Assembly: GCA_963575745.1 (NCBI GenBank)
Contig: CAUYUJ010017787.1
Coordinates: forward strand, 62,001 to 126,000
DNA from: Prorocentrum cordatum
Taxonomy: Eukaryota; Sar; Dinophyceae; Prorocentrales; Prorocentraceae
Direction: 5' to 3'
DNA: 64,000 bases
The position numbers were made by a program, and so were the translations under genes. The number at the start of each line of letters is the position of its first letter. Position 1 is the first letter of the stretch. Positions 1 through 10,323 of this stretch are shown piece by piece. The notes under the pieces were generated by a model, which was not told the DNA's origin, made no database searches, and was given only the letters and a program-made list of their open reading frames with translations.

Positions 1-161
1 CCCTTTCGCTACCGCTCCCGATCGCCCCAGGCACGCCCACCTCCTCTTGGTCCTCTCATCCGCAGCCATCTCCCACTCCAGAGCGAGGCGCGCGAGCAGC
101 GCGCGCACCCCAGCCCCGCGCGCCAGCCGCGCCGTCGCCCCGCGCTCCGGCAGCGTGCATC

Positions 162-2354
162 ATGGGATTCCTGGTGGGCCTGGTGGCCCCGGACCAGAGC
201 AAGGCGCGTGGCCATGACTACAGCATCATGGCGGTGAACCCCCTCGGCGTCGTCGTCTCGGGGGCCGCGCTGTCGGACGAGCTCCGGAGTGCCGCCCACA
301 ACATCCTGTACACGGTGGTGAACGAGCTGGACAGCGAGGACCTCGTCGAGGTGGTCAACCACGACCACGAAGCAGCCCCGTGCATCGCGGCGGCTTGCTT
401 GGCCGCGGGGGCGAGCGAGGACCACGGCCAGCTGGTGATCGTCGACGGCAAGCGGGGTGCGTGGGGGGTGGGCGCGGGGCCGAATATCAAGGTCCAGCGC
501 CAGGCGGCCAAGCTGGCGCTCGCCTTGGCCCAGTTCCAGGGGCAGCCCATGCCGGAGCTCCGCGAGCTCTGCAAGCACAACAAGGGGCTGCTCGACATGA
601 TGCGCACAGTGGACGCGGAGGCGGTCGTGGAGCTCACCGACGACGACGCCTCGAGCAGGGGCGAGGGGAAGTCGACCCCAGCCCCGGTCCTCGAGGCGGG
701 AGAGGACGCGGTCACCGCGGCGCTGGCGCGTGCGGCCATCCAGGCTGCCGCGCGGCGCCAGAGCAAAGGCGCTCCAAAGGCGCGCCCGCGGCCCGCGCGG
801 TCGCCGGGCCAGGAGCGCCTCGCCGAAGAGGTCCGCAAGCGCGAGAGGCGCCCTGCGCCCTTGCGCTCGCCTTCGCGCGCGAGGCGCCGCGATCGCGAGC
901 GCGATGCGCCTCGCGATCGCGGGCGCAGGGGACAGGAGGAGGAGGCCGTCTTGAAACCCAAGACGGGCGGCGCCCCCCCGAAGGCCGACATCGTGAAGCG
1001 TGAGGCCGTCCTGAAGCCCAAGAGCGGGGGGGCGCCGCCGCGGTCCTTCGAGGTGAAGACCGAGGTGGAGGAGGCGCCAGGCGCGGGGGACGGGCCGCCC
1101 CAGCGCCAGCCGCGCTCGAGGAGCCGTCGTAGGCGCAAGGAGGAGCAGCGCCAGGGCGCCCCGCAGCAGCCCAGTGACCAGCACGACGAGGGCGAGTCCA
1201 TCATCCGCATCGAGCGGGTACCGCACCACGTCGATGCCGAGGTGGTCAGGCAGGTGGTCGTGCCCTTTGGGGTCGTCAAACACATCGCCTTCCTGTACGA
1301 CCACCGCCACAAGCGGGAGCCGTGCGTGCTGGTGGAGTTCCAGCGCCGCGCTGACGCAAAGCGCGCGCGGGAGTGCATGAGGTCGAACTATCGGTTCTAC
1401 AAGACGGACCCGTGCACGGTGGTCACGGAGTGGGCGAGCCGGCCTCGCGGCCCTGACCCAGGCAGCGACGGGGAGGATGGCCCGACCATCCAGCCGCCTG
1501 CCTGCCCGACATGCGCACTCAAGATGCGCTGGAGCTCCTTTGACCCGGGAGACGGTTGGGGTTGCGAGATGTGCCCCGCGGGCGGAGCTAACAGCGGAGC
1601 CCTGCGGTGGCACTGTAAGGGGTGCGACGTGAGCTACTGCGAGGCTTGCCGCGTCGCCTTCGGCAAACCCAAGACGGTGGTGGAGAAGGCCCGGCGGAGC
1701 GGCCACACCGTGCGGGAGGCGCCGGGCCCCAGTGTCGGCCATGGCGAGCGCCCCAGCACGGGTGCCACGGGTGCGGGGGCTGAGGGGGACCGCCCGCCGG
1801 GCGACCTCAGCTGGCCCAAGCGTGAGAGGTCGCCCAGCCGCCACCGGCCCAAGCGCGAGAGGTCGCCCAGCCACAGTCTGGCGCGGGACCCAGCGTGGGC
1901 GCGGCGCGGCGACACCCCGCCCGGCCGCGCGCGGCGTAAGACCGGGAAGCACGCTGGGCAGCTTCGCGCTCCTCGCGGCGGCTGGTGCGAGCAGGAGAAA
2001 AAGCGGCGGCGTGCTGCCGCCGCGGAGGCTGCCGCGGGCGGGGGTGGGATCCCAGCCTGGCGTGGCAAGGGCGCGGGCGACAAGGGCGGCAAGGGCGGCA
2101 AGGTCAAGGGCAAGTACTCCGGCAAGGCCGCCAAGGGCTCCAAGAGCGGCGGCAAGGGCGACAAGAGCGGCAAGGGCGGCCACTCCAAGGGCGACCAGGG
2201 CAGCCGCGGCCGGAGTGAGCGCGACTGGCCCAGCGCGGACGGTCGCGCGTCGAGGGGCGGCGATGGCAGCAGCCCCCGGGACCCCAGTGAGCGCGGCGGA
2301 GACCGCAGCGGAGGCGAGAGCCGCGACCGCCGGGGGAACACGCCCTCCATCTAG
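162..2354 (+). CDS. RRM and zinc-finger domain protein of the retrotransposon (C-terminal part of the recombinase ORF, copy 1)
   Basis: 730 codons from the first Met, but the frame is open back to base 3. In the complete copy the same frame continues upstream into the tyrosine recombinase, so this is probably the tail of a longer polyprotein cut by the window edge. Residues ~1-140 form a small globular region ending in an Ala/Leu-rich helix (WGVGAGPNIKVQRQAAKLAL). Residues ~190-340 are Arg/Ser/Glu-rich. Residues ~345-430 resemble an RRM (IIRIERVPHHVDAEVV, later CVLVEFQRRADAKRA). Residues ~448-505 carry four CxxC-type pairs (CPTC, CEMC, CKGC, CEAC), like a ZZ or treble-clef zinc module. The tail has KRERSPS repeats and Gly/Lys-rich GGKGGK tracts. 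RNA binding is inferred. Four residue differences from copy 2 were noticed. An alternative is an independent trans-spliced cellular gene captured by the element. Confidence 0.75.
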   Translation: MGFLVGLVAPDQSKARGHDYSIMAVNPLGVVVSGAALSDELRSAAHNILYTVVNELDSEDLVEVVNHDHEAAPCIAAACLAAGASEDHGQLVIVDGKRGAWGVGAGPNIKVQRQAAKLALALAQFQGQPMPELRELCKHNKGLLDMMRTVDAEAVVELTDDDASSRGEGKSTPAPVLEAGEDAVTAALARAAIQAAARRQSKGAPKARPRPARSPGQERLAEEVRKRERRPAPLRSPSRARRRDRERDAPRDRGRRGQEEEAVLKPKTGGAPPKADIVKREAVLKPKSGGAPPRSFEVKTEVEEAPGAGDGPPQRQPRSRSRRRRKEEQRQGAPQQPSDQHDEGESIIRIERVPHHVDAEVVRQVVVPFGVVKHIAFLYDHRHKREPCVLVEFQRRADAKRARECMRSNYRFYKTDPCTVVTEWASRPRGPDPGSDGEDGPTIQPPACPTCALKMRWSSFDPGDGWGCEMCPAGGANSGALRWHCKGCDVSYCEACRVAFGKPKTVVEKARRSGHTVREAPGPSVGHGERPSTGATGAGAEGDRPPGDLSWPKRERSPSRHRPKRERSPSHSLARDPAWARRGDTPPGRARRKTGKHAGQLRAPRGGWCEQEKKRRRAAAAEAAAGGGGIPAWRGKGAGDKGGKGGKVKGKYSGKAAKGSKSGGKGDKSGKGGHSKGDQGSRGRSERDWPSADGRASRGGDGSSPRDPSERGGDRSGGESRDRRGNTPSI

Positions 2355-2449
2355 GCGTGGAGCTCCCCCCCGTACCCCGACGCCAGCGCCCGCGGCATCG
2401 CGGGCGCGGGCTGAAGGCGGCGGCCTGTGAGTGAGTCGGCCCTCCTCTC

Positions 2450-2600
2450 AGCCTACCGTGCGCAGGTGGCGCCTGCGATCCTTGAGCCTACGGTACGCAG
2501 GTGGCGCCTGCGAGCTTGTTTCTTTTAGCCTACGGTACGCAGGTGGCGCCTGCGATCTCTTTCTTTTAGCCTGCGGTACGCAGGTGGCGCCTGCGATCCT
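2450..2600 (+). repeat. Four tandem hairpin repeats in the element's 3' untranslated region
   Basis: Four copies of a ~30-bp unit (AGCCTACGGTACGCAGGTGG followed by CGCCTGCGAT) separated by short T-rich spacers. Each unit can fold with CGCAGG pairing to CCTGCG around a TGGCG loop. They sit between the stop codon of the RRM ORF and repeat B1. A role in transcript processing or recombinase binding is only a guess. Confidence 0.8.
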
Positions 2601-2911
2601 CGCTCTTGGAGGAGTTTAACGCTGCGCGCACGTCGCGTGCTTCCTGGACCCGGCCGTGCTGCGCGTCTTGCGCGCCGTGCGGTCGGGGCCACACTTGCGC
2701 TCTGCGCCCGGCGCCTCGTGCGCCGCCACCCTTTTCGGTTCTTTTGCGCGCATCGCGCACGCGCCGCGCCCGCGCTCTGGGTGCGCGGGCGCGGAAGGCC
2801 TCAAGGTTGCAGGCAAGTGGCCGCGCGCGCGAGGCTCTTGCAGCCTCTGATCCCGCCCTCGCACTCGGGCGGGGCGCCCCCGCGCGCGCGGCTGCGTCTT
2901 TCTTTTCTCAT

Positions 2912-3122
2912 GGCCGAGCGGCCGCAGGCGTGCCAGAGCGCGAGCGCGCGGGCCGTCAGGGCCCACGCGCTCGCGTTGAGCGTGGGGCCACCAGGGCCCA
3001 CGCTCGGCGGAGATGCGCGTCGCCACGCTGCCATGAAAATACCATCGCCCTGTCCTGGTCCCTCTCTCGTCCCCTCCTCTCCTCCTCCTCCTCCGTTGAG
3101 TGCACGCGTATCTCACTTAACT
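2912..3122 (+). repeat. Terminal repeat B1 (copy 1)
   Basis: 211 bp, identical to 3263-3473 at an offset of 351 bp. Begins GGCCGAGCGGCCGCAGGCG and ends CTCACTTAACT. It contains a strong stem-loop (2978-3005, GAGCGTGGG pairing to CCCACGCTC) and a pyrimidine tract of CCTCCT units. It is the first B repeat of a split direct repeat set. Confidence 0.9.
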
Positions 3123-3226
3123 TGTATAGTCTGATTGGTTGTAGACTGCAGGTTAAGTGGGAGGGGGTGTGGGCTCAGGTAGCCATTTTGGGTCCGTAGC
3201 GTTCGGCTCTGGCCGACGCGCGGGTG
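3123..3226 (+). repeat. Terminal repeat A2 (copy 1), containing spliced-leader-like sequence
   Basis: 104 bp, identical to A1 at 10147-10250. Begins TGTATAGTCTGATTGG and ends GACGCGCGGGTG. Positions 3179-3191 read GTAGCCATTTTGG, the core of the dinoflagellate spliced leader. It lies directly after B1 and before B2, as expected for A2 in PAT/Ngaro-type elements. Confidence 0.9.
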
Positions 3227-3262
3227 CCCACCCACCCCGCTTTGCTCCCAGACGCCTGCGTC

Positions 3263-3473
3263 GGCCGAGCGGCCGCAGGCGTGCCAGAGCGCGAGCGCGC
3301 GGGCCGTCAGGGCCCACGCGCTCGCGTTGAGCGTGGGGCCACCAGGGCCCACGCTCGGCGGAGATGCGCGTCGCCACGCTGCCATGAAAATACCATCGCC
3401 CTGTCCTGGTCCCTCTCTCGTCCCCTCCTCTCCTCCTCCTCCTCCGTTGAGTGCACGCGTATCTCACTTAACT
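3263..3473 (+). repeat. Terminal repeat B2 (copy 1)
   Basis: Second copy of the 211-bp B repeat. Its last bases CTTAACT abut non-element DNA starting CGATGTTAAGACG, which marks the right end of the element. Confidence 0.9.
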
Positions 3474-4140
3474 CGATGTTAAGACGAATCTTACGTTAGC
3501 GAAGAAGACTTCCACACATACGAGTAATGACATCATCAATCAGAGTTATGAATACACGAAGACGCCATACTACAAAACATTACGAATGCGAAAGCTAATA
3601 ATAAAACGTATATGCGAAGTATCCTGCGACGTACCCAACCGCATCAAGTGACAAGAGGGGTTGGCCCAAGTCTGCCAGGACATTGACAGTGCAGGCGCCA
3701 TCATATATTGTGGAAGCTACAGAGGGCGCGCACACGTGGCACGATTCGCTTAACAACAACATAGGGACGAGGAGCTAGGGCCTAGGCTTGAGGGGACATG
3801 GGACGGGAACGAAGGGCAGGACAAGGACGCGTGGGGGGCCGAACCGTCAGCGCGGCAGTAGCAGAGAGCACGGGGCAGAGGGCAGGGGACGACGACGAAA
3901 GTGACGGAAGAAGACCGAAGGGTGTTGTTTTTGTCGGTGGTACGCTACAGATGCATCGCTGCGTGCGCCATGACGCCGCGGATCTGGATACAAATTGCAA
4001 ACCTGCTTGTTGTTAGTGCGAGAAGCGAACGAGGCATAGTTCGCCCGCCAGCTTCCCTGTTTCCTTCCTGCACTTTTCAGCGCGGGAGCTAACACTCGAA
4101 GGCGCGCCGCTAATTTTGCAGGCGGCCCGCGACAACACTC
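3474..4140. other. Right flank of the element, no gene recognised
   Basis: AT-richer DNA that abruptly follows the GC-rich element. Short open frames of 60-100 codons on both strands show no recognisable domain. The same sequence recurs at 25741-26407 with no difference noticed. Confidence 0.6.
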
Positions 4141-5188
4141 CGCGAAACTCCCCAGCACCCCTCGAAAGTGGCAACATATTCGCAGATCGCAGTTCCCAAA
4201 TTGATGGCGAGGTCTAATCTGAGCCAGGGTGGTGCCTCATTCCGCTGGACGCCCCGACGCCCTTCGAAAGTGGCGACAGTTTCGCAGGTCGCAGCCCCCC
4301 AAGGGATGGCGAGGTTCATTTGCGTCCGCGTGCGACGTCGCCCCGCCGGACCCCCCAGAAGACTTCGAAAGTGGCGAGTTTCGCAGAGCGCAGGCTCCCA
4401 GGGCCGGCGAGGTCTGATCTGGGTCTGGGTGGTGCCTCGCTCCGCTGGACCCCCCGCAGTCTTAAGGCGATGGTTTCGCAGATCGCAGCCCCCCCCAGGA
4501 TGGCGAGGTTTAATTTGCGTCCGTGCAAGACATCGCTCCGCGAGAACCCCCAACAGCCTTCGAAAGTGGCGACGATTTCGCAGAGCGCAGCCTCCCAGGG
4601 CCGGCGAGGTCGAATTTGAACATGGACAAGACGTCGTTCCGCTGGACCCCCCAGCAGCCCTCGAAATAGGAAACAGTTTCGCAGGTCGCAGCCCCCCGGG
4701 ATGGCGAGGTTTAGTTTGAGTCCGCGTAAGACGTCACTCCGCTGGAAAAACCGGCGGCCCTCGGAAGTGCTGACAGTTCCGCAGATCGCAGCCCCCAGGG
4801 ACGGCGAGGTCCAATCTGTGTCCGCGTAGGACATCGCTCCGCTAGACCCCCCAGCAGCCCTCGAACGTGGCGACAGTTTCGCAGGTCGCAGCCCGGCGAG
4901 GTCTAGTTTGAAAATGCGTCAGACGTGGCTGGACCCCAGCAGCGTTCTAGCGAACATCTCGCACATCGCAGCACCCCAAGGGATGGCTGGGTCTCGTTTG
5001 AGTTCGCGTAAGACGTTGCTCCGCTGGACCCCCCACCAGCCCTCGAAAATGATGACAAAGTCGCAGGTCGCAGCCCCCCCAAGGACGACGAGGTTTTATT
5101 TGCGTCCGCGTAAGAAGTCGCTCCGCTGGACCCCCCAGGAGCTTTCGAAAGTGGCGACAGTTTCGCAGGTCGCAGCCCCTCCCGATGA
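4141..5188. repeat. Minisatellite array, ~100-bp unit (left part, copy 1)
   Basis: About ten diverged copies of a ~100-105-bp unit. Recurrent blocks are CGAAAGTGGCGACAGTTTCG, CAGATCGCAGCCCCC, GATGGCGAGGTTTAATTTG, and CGTCCGCGTAAGACGTCGC followed by TCCGCTGGACCCCCCAGCAG. The array is cut by a LINE at about 5188 and resumes at about 9870. Confidence 0.9.
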
Positions 5189-8100
5189 TGACAAAACAAG
5201 ACAAGAAGCCGTGCATCCATGAAGGACGCGTGGGCAGAAATAGCAACTAAAAAATTGCCGCGGCCGCAGCGGGCGCCTCAAGGGGGAGGCGGCGGAGGAG
5301 GCAGAAAAGCTTCAGATGCTCAGGTGTTCGAGATTGTAGACGGATTGTGCCCATTGCTGCCTTGGTCTCCCTCTGCGCCGGCGGAGTGCCCAATCTTTGG
5401 GCGTGCCGTCTGCGTTGCACACCACCCGCTTCACCAAGGAATCGTCTGTTTGTGCAACAAGTTTCCTATACAACTTGCATTGGCGATCACGTAAAATTGC
5501 AGAGAGAGGCTTGGAACCGGCACGCGTCAGAACGGCTGCGTTCGGAACTCTCGAAAAGTAGGAATGAGGTATGCCTAATATCTTGCGCAGGCACCTGCAA
5601 TGAAAAGCGCCCAGCCTTGTTCTGTCAACCTTTAGCAGCCACAGAGAATCCAAGGAGTAGAGGACCTTGCTCAACACGCAGCTGGTGTAGATCTGCAACT
5701 TCCTTGCCCTGCTGATTTCAGCATGCTTCCAAATCTTACAAAGCTGTTGGAATATGCCTTTCCCTTCGCCAAGTCGCCGGTTCAATTCATTTCCCACTCG
5801 CCCATCGTGCGTGATCAAGCCTCCTAAGTAGACTGCCTCTGTAACTTGTGTAATGGGCTCCCCGGTCGGCCTCGCCACCACGCTGTCTGAAGCCACTGGC
5901 ATCTGCAGAGTCTTGTCCCAGTTAAGCTCCAGGCCATATTTGCGTCCTTCCGAAACGACAGCATTAAGTAGAGCTTGGCAGTTTTCCCCATGTCTTGATA
6001 GTAGCAACGTATCATCCGCGTAAAGCACGTCTCGGGTAATATCCGGGTTCATCTCGTAGCTGGAGACCGTGGTATACATCATGAAGCATGACACTCTGAA
6101 CCATAATGAACAAGTACGGGGATAGAGGACAACCCTGAGCTATTCCAGCAGCCTGCCGCCTTTCCGTAGAGCAGCCGCAATGATCCACTATGGTGAAGAA
6201 GCGCTCCGAGTATATGCCTTTGATCATGTCTACCATCGGAGAAGGGACCCCAAAGCGCATCAAAGCTGCACACAAGCATTCCGGCTTTAACCTGTCGAAC
6301 GCCTTTGCCCAATCAAGCAAGATTATCGTAAGGCCCCCGGTGTTGTCCACGTTGGCCGCATCGATGATTCGCCTGATCAACATGAGAGCGTCTGCCGTTC
6401 CCCGCCGAGGCCGGAAACCGAATTGAGATGATCTCATTCGTTCTTCAGCTCCTCCTCGTAAGAGCCTCTGGTGGAGCATTGACGCCAGTGCCTTGTAGCC
6501 AACAGTCAACAAAGAAATCGGGCGGTAGTTGCTAGGCAACGTGTGGTCTCCTTTCTTAAATAGAAGTATTACTTTCGCCCTCCTCCATTTGTCCGGGATA
6601 TCTTTAGTCGCCCAGCATGTTTGGCAGATTTCCAGTAGAGCCCCGCACGCATGGGCATCTTCAGAAACGACTTTCCAGAAATCTGGCGGGACGTCATCTG
6701 GGCCAGCGGCTTTCCCATTTCTCATTTTCCGCAAAGCTTGTTGTAGCTCCCCCAGCGTGAAGGCAGACACATCCACTGGCAACTCGCTGCCCAAAGTGCT
6801 TGTTGACGTAGGGCTGATATCTGCAAATTTGACTTCCCATTGGATCTTCTCAAAGTAATCTGCCAAAGCGTCTGGCCTGCCAGCGGTGTCAGTCAAATTA
6901 TTGTTCAAGTCACGTACTCCTGCGTGCTTCATCTGCGGCTTCTTCCTGAGTTGCTTTACGGCGTCCCATTTTCCTCCCACCAGCGTCTCATAAATCCAAT
7001 TCGTGCGATCATGCCGGGCTGCCTTCCGGATACGCTTGTGAAGTAGGCGCTCTGCTTGATAATCTCCAGAGCGGCGGCATGCGTCTCTCTGTTCAATCAA
7101 ATCCAATGTAGATTGGGAAATCCATTCTTTCTTAGCTCGAGCGGGCCTTGTCCGTAATGTGGAAGACGCTGAAGCGAACGCTCGCTCGATGTTGTTGGCC
7201 ATGTCGTTATGCGATCCCTTCGGCGGCCGGTTGGCCTCCCAAGCCTCAGTGAAAGCCCTGGTAAATGCAGCCTTGGTGTCCGGCTCCTGGACAGAAGATG
7301 CATATTTTTGACATTGTGCTTGCGTGTCACGGTGTTTCTTGAATGCGAAATTCACCATCACCTTGGTCAGGAAGTGGTGGCTGTTCAATGCTACGGTACG
7401 GTCTGTCCTGCAATCTTGTACCCAAGGCAATACCGTGTTATGACACAACACGTGGTCAATTTGACTGAACTTGTCCGGCGACATCGGCTCTGACGGTAGA
7501 GTCCCCAAGTTTCTGAACGTAATCGGTTCTTCCACTGGTACCTTGGAAAACGTATTCGCTACCAACATGTCTTTCTCGATACAGTATTCGATCAAAAGTT
7601 GTCTGTTAGATACTTGTTGCAGGATGCTGCGGGCTGACCCACCCGAGAATACACTATCTCCAATAATGTCTGATTCCCCCAATCCTTGCTGCAACAACTT
7701 GGCGTTGAAGTCGCCCAGTACTAAAGTAGTGCTGTGCGTTGTCGTGGGTTTCGTTATTGCGCCCAACTCGGAAAAGAAATGTTGCCTCTCGTCGTAATCG
7801 TGCCCGCTGTGTGGCGCGTACGCGGAGATAAGATCCAAGACACCATGTTGCACTCGAAGCCGCACTGATGCCAATCTTGGCGAATATGTCCTGAAAGCTA
7901 CAAGTGATGCCCGTGCCCATGGAGCTATTATAAAACCGACTCCTGCGTTGGAAAGCCGTTCTGCGTCGAGTTCCCCGGATAAACAAATTAAGAATCCAAG
8001 CTCTTCTTCATAATATGCGCCATGAAGTTGCGTCTCTTGGATACAAAGAATTCCCAGCCCAATGGAGTTCATCATCCGGAACAGCTCGGTAAGCTTGATC

Positions 8101-9870
8101 CTGGAGTCGCCTCGGAGTCCTTCAACATTCCAAGAACCCAATTGTTCCGAACCCAGCGGAACGCAAGAGCGGCGAGGTTGACACCATAGAGCTGTCTGCC
8201 TCGTGGAATGTGTCTGTCCCCCGGCCTGTTGCTGAGTTCGGTGGCCCACGCAAGTACGGGAAGAAGAATGCGAGCCTGTCCTGGCCGACTGTGCCTCGAT
8301 GTCGGGGCCCTCGTTGTCGTCGGTCAGCCCGTCGACGGGGGCAGCGGCGAAGTGAAGGTTGAGGACCGCCGGGGCCCTGAGTGAAACATGGTCACGATGG
8401 GCCCGCCCTTCGGGAACGGCACCCGCGCAAGAAGATGGTGAGGATGTATATGATGAAGGTGTGCATGTGTAGATGGCCGTAGTGGCAACTTTGTCCAGTA
8501 TACGTCCATCACAAAATGAACTATCATGCGTTGGAAGGCTTACGGAAACGGTAGCTTTGCCCATCACCGAACCAGATCCCAGAGGAGGGGAAGATGCGGA
8601 CGTCAGAGCTGGGGATGCCTGCGCCGAAGTAGCCTGGCGGGCCAGAGTCCTCGGCGGTGGCACGCGAGACGCTGATGTAGAAGAAGCCGGGGGAGTAGGA
8701 GGAGACGAAGATAAATAAGATGGAGTATGAAATTGTAATTGTTGCTGCGGCTTGGAGTTGTCGCCCATGCCGGCTGCAGAAAATGCGCGGGATGCCGCAG
8801 GTCTGAACATAGCGGTAGCTTTGCCCTGGTTACGCCCAGAACCATCGGACTCAAGAGAACTAGGATGAGGAGGTCCATCTTGAACATATCTGTTGACGAC
8901 TTTTCGGGGGCAGACATCTGAAACCGACTTGTTGGAGAAATAGGTAATTTTGCCCAGCATATCCCCAATGATCAAAAAGTTAGGCGGGTCAGATTGCGGA
9001 TGTCCTTGTTCACCGGCTCCGGTATCAAGTCGGACGTTCCCTGATACTTGCCGCATTTCCTACGCCTTCCCGCCACCCTTAGATTTGCCCTTCGCCCCTC
9101 CCTTCATCCCTGCAGTCGCCCGGGTGACTAAGGAATCGCATTTAGCTATCAATTCTTTTAGTTTTTCGTGTTGTTGTAGTTCCTCCCGCTTCTCCCATTC
9201 CTCCTCCCACTTACGAGTAAGATGCGTGCCGTCCGTAGTAACAGTGAGAGCCAACTGACCACCCACTCGAACTTGGTCAGGAGCGTCATTTGATACATTT
9301 ATGGTGTAGGTCGAGTGCATGGTGTCCTTGAGGAAATACTTCAGCCCGAAACAGAAATTCCGAGCGGCCCTCTCTAATGGATGGCGGTCGGGCGAAGCCA
9401 CTACAGTATGCCCATGCAAATCGAACTTCGCACTTTTGATCAGAGCCACGGCAGTATCCCTGTCCAGCGTGGTGGCGAACTCTGCATACAAAATTGTGGT
9501 CGTATCGCCTTTCATGTACAGGTTGTACGGGGTGGGGCCGTCTGCTTCGGATAGTTTTTCCTTGATCCATGTTGCCGCTGTGTTGAACATGTCGAACCCC
9601 ACAAGGTTCCCAAAGACACCAGTCAACGACCGCTTCTCATCAGGATCATGCTGCGAACGGCAAACAGGTGCGCCACGCTGTTGTTTAAGCTGTTGAAGGT
9701 CCCGTTCAAGTTCTTGCAGTTTATTGTGCGCCGCCGTGTCTATACTTGACGCTGTCCTTGCAGAAGTGGGACCTGGAGTTGGCGGACGCGACGTGTAATT
9801 CGACTCCAATAAGCCAATCCTCTTGGTCAAGCCGTCAATCTCGTCCTTCAGTGGGTTGATGGCCGTCTGG
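5189..9870 (-). mobile_element. 5'-truncated endonuclease-type LINE inserted in the minisatellite (copy 1)
   Basis: A minus-strand non-LTR retrotransposon whose ends fall inside the ~100-bp repeat. Array sequence CGCAGCCCCTCCCGATGATG precedes it and a unit fragment resembling GGAGGTCAAATTTTGAATG follows it. The 5' end (high coordinates) lacks an ORF1 start codon, so it is truncated. The 3' end has no poly(A) but a TTGTC-type tail. Clade not resolved; the C-terminal RxRGRPRQQW-type motif suggests an RTE-like or related endonuclease-bearing lineage. Confidence 0.8.
5312..9056 (-). pseudogene. LINE ORF2, endonuclease and reverse transcriptase, frameshifted (copy 1)
   Basis: About 1250 codons on the minus strand, broken near 6040-6090 by loss of 5 bp relative to the second copy; the two frames are 9056-6012 and 6094-5312. 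Order: Ser/Pro-rich N-terminus; AP-endonuclease-like domain from about residue 305 (GSWNVEGLRGD, ILCIQETQLHG, LVLGDFNAKL, SHHFL); then reverse transcriptase (PSNYRPISLLTVGYK, QFGFRPRRGTADAL, ILLDWAKAFD, GIAQGCPLSPYLF, and LYADDTLLL in the second frame); then a C-terminal region ending in basic RRRRGRPRQQW. The enzyme would nick target DNA and prime cDNA synthesis. This copy is inactive unless the break is a sequencing error. The matching frame in copy 2 is intact at this site. Confidence 0.85.
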
Positions 9871-9880
9871 AGGTCAAATT
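9060..9880 (-). pseudogene. LINE ORF1, RNA-binding chaperone-like protein, 5'-truncated (copy 1)
   Basis: About 270 codons without a usable Met at the 5' end. The open frame runs upstream into the minisatellite, so the true N-terminus is missing. Visible features are a predicted coiled-coil start (LKDEIDGLTKRIGLLESN, later LQELERDLQQLKQQ), a central alpha/beta region, a second coiled coil (KWEEEWEKREELQQHEKLKE) and a basic Gly/Lys tail (KGGAKGKSKGGGK). This layout resembles LINE ORF1 proteins, but no classical zinc knuckle is seen. It lies 3 bp upstream of ORF2 in the transcribed direction. Confidence 0.65.
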
Positions 9881-10017
9881 TTGAATGCGGGTAAGACGTC
9901 GCTCCGCTAGACCCCCCAGCAGCCTTTTGGAAGTGGCGACAGTTTCGCAGATCGCAGCTCCCCCAGGAATGGCGAGGTTTAGTTTGAATCCGCGTAAAGC
10001 GTCGCTTCGGTGAACCC
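9871..10017. repeat. Minisatellite array resuming after the LINE, ends at the gap
   Basis: One and a half units of the ~100-bp repeat seen at 4141-5188. The contig ends here within the array. The equivalent DNA in the second copy (32138-32284) continues for nearly 3 kb. Confidence 0.9.
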
Positions 10018-10117
10018 NNNNNNNNNNNNNNNNNNNNNNNNNNNNNNNNNNNNNNNNNNNNNNNNNNNNNNNNNNNNNNNNNNNNNNNNNNNNNNNNNNN
10101 NNNNNNNNNNNNNNNNN
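10018..10117. other. Assembly gap of 100 N
   Basis: Exactly 100 N, a conventional placeholder for a gap of unknown size. The sequence left of it duplicates 22268-32284. The sequence right of it starts with 29 bp of left flank and then the complete retrotransposon. Confidence 1.
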
Positions 10118-10146
10118 TTTTGATTTGAAGAAGCAACAACTAATAT

Positions 10147-10250
10147 TGTATAGTCTGATTGGTTGTAGACTGCAGGTTAAGTGGGAGGGGGTGTGGGCTC
10201 AGGTAGCCATTTTGGGTCCGTAGCGTTCGGCTCTGGCCGACGCGCGGGTG
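10147..10250 (+). repeat. Terminal repeat A1
   Basis: 104 bp identical to A2 (3123-3226 and 25390-25493). It is preceded by non-element DNA ending CAACTAATAT. It is the left terminus of the element and probably the promoter or transcript start region. Confidence 0.9.
10195..10235 (+). other. Spliced-leader-like sequence inside the A repeat
   Basis: Reading along the strand: GGGCTCAG, then GTAGCCATTTTGG (10203-10215), then GTC, then CCGTAGC (10218-10224), then GTTCGGCTC. The dinoflagellate spliced leader is CCGTAGCCATTTTGG followed by CTCAAG. The 13-bp core match is exact. The flanking pieces look like the end of one leader and a shortened start of another, as in tandem relict leaders. It is repeated in A2 (3171-3211 and 25438-25478). 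Confidence 0.6.
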
Positions 10251-10323
10251 TTCCAGGGGGCCGCGGGGCGGCCATAACCACAGCCGTGCTAGTCCGCGGA
10301 CTAGGTAGCGCGCCTGTGGTGCC

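Larger units (their letters stand above)
1..3473 (+). mobile_element. 3' end of a first copy of the tyrosine-recombinase retrotransposon
   Basis: This stretch matches 22268-25740 at roughly 99.5 percent by eye, with about a dozen substitutions and two compensating 1-bp indels in C runs near 2370 and 2880. It contains the end of the recombinase/RRM ORF, a 3' untranslated region with four short hairpin repeats, and the B1-A2-B2 terminal repeats. The 5' part lies outside the window. It is either a second genomic copy or the other haplotype of the element at 10147-25740, because the sequence that contains it ends in an assembly gap. Confidence 0.85.

Noticed and set aside
9-2183. 724-codon minus-strand open frame, and its twin at 22276-24450
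   Set aside because: It is the antisense shadow of the RRM/zinc-finger ORF in GC-rich DNA; its composition is Ala/Arg/Leu monotony with no domain, while the plus strand has clear motifs.
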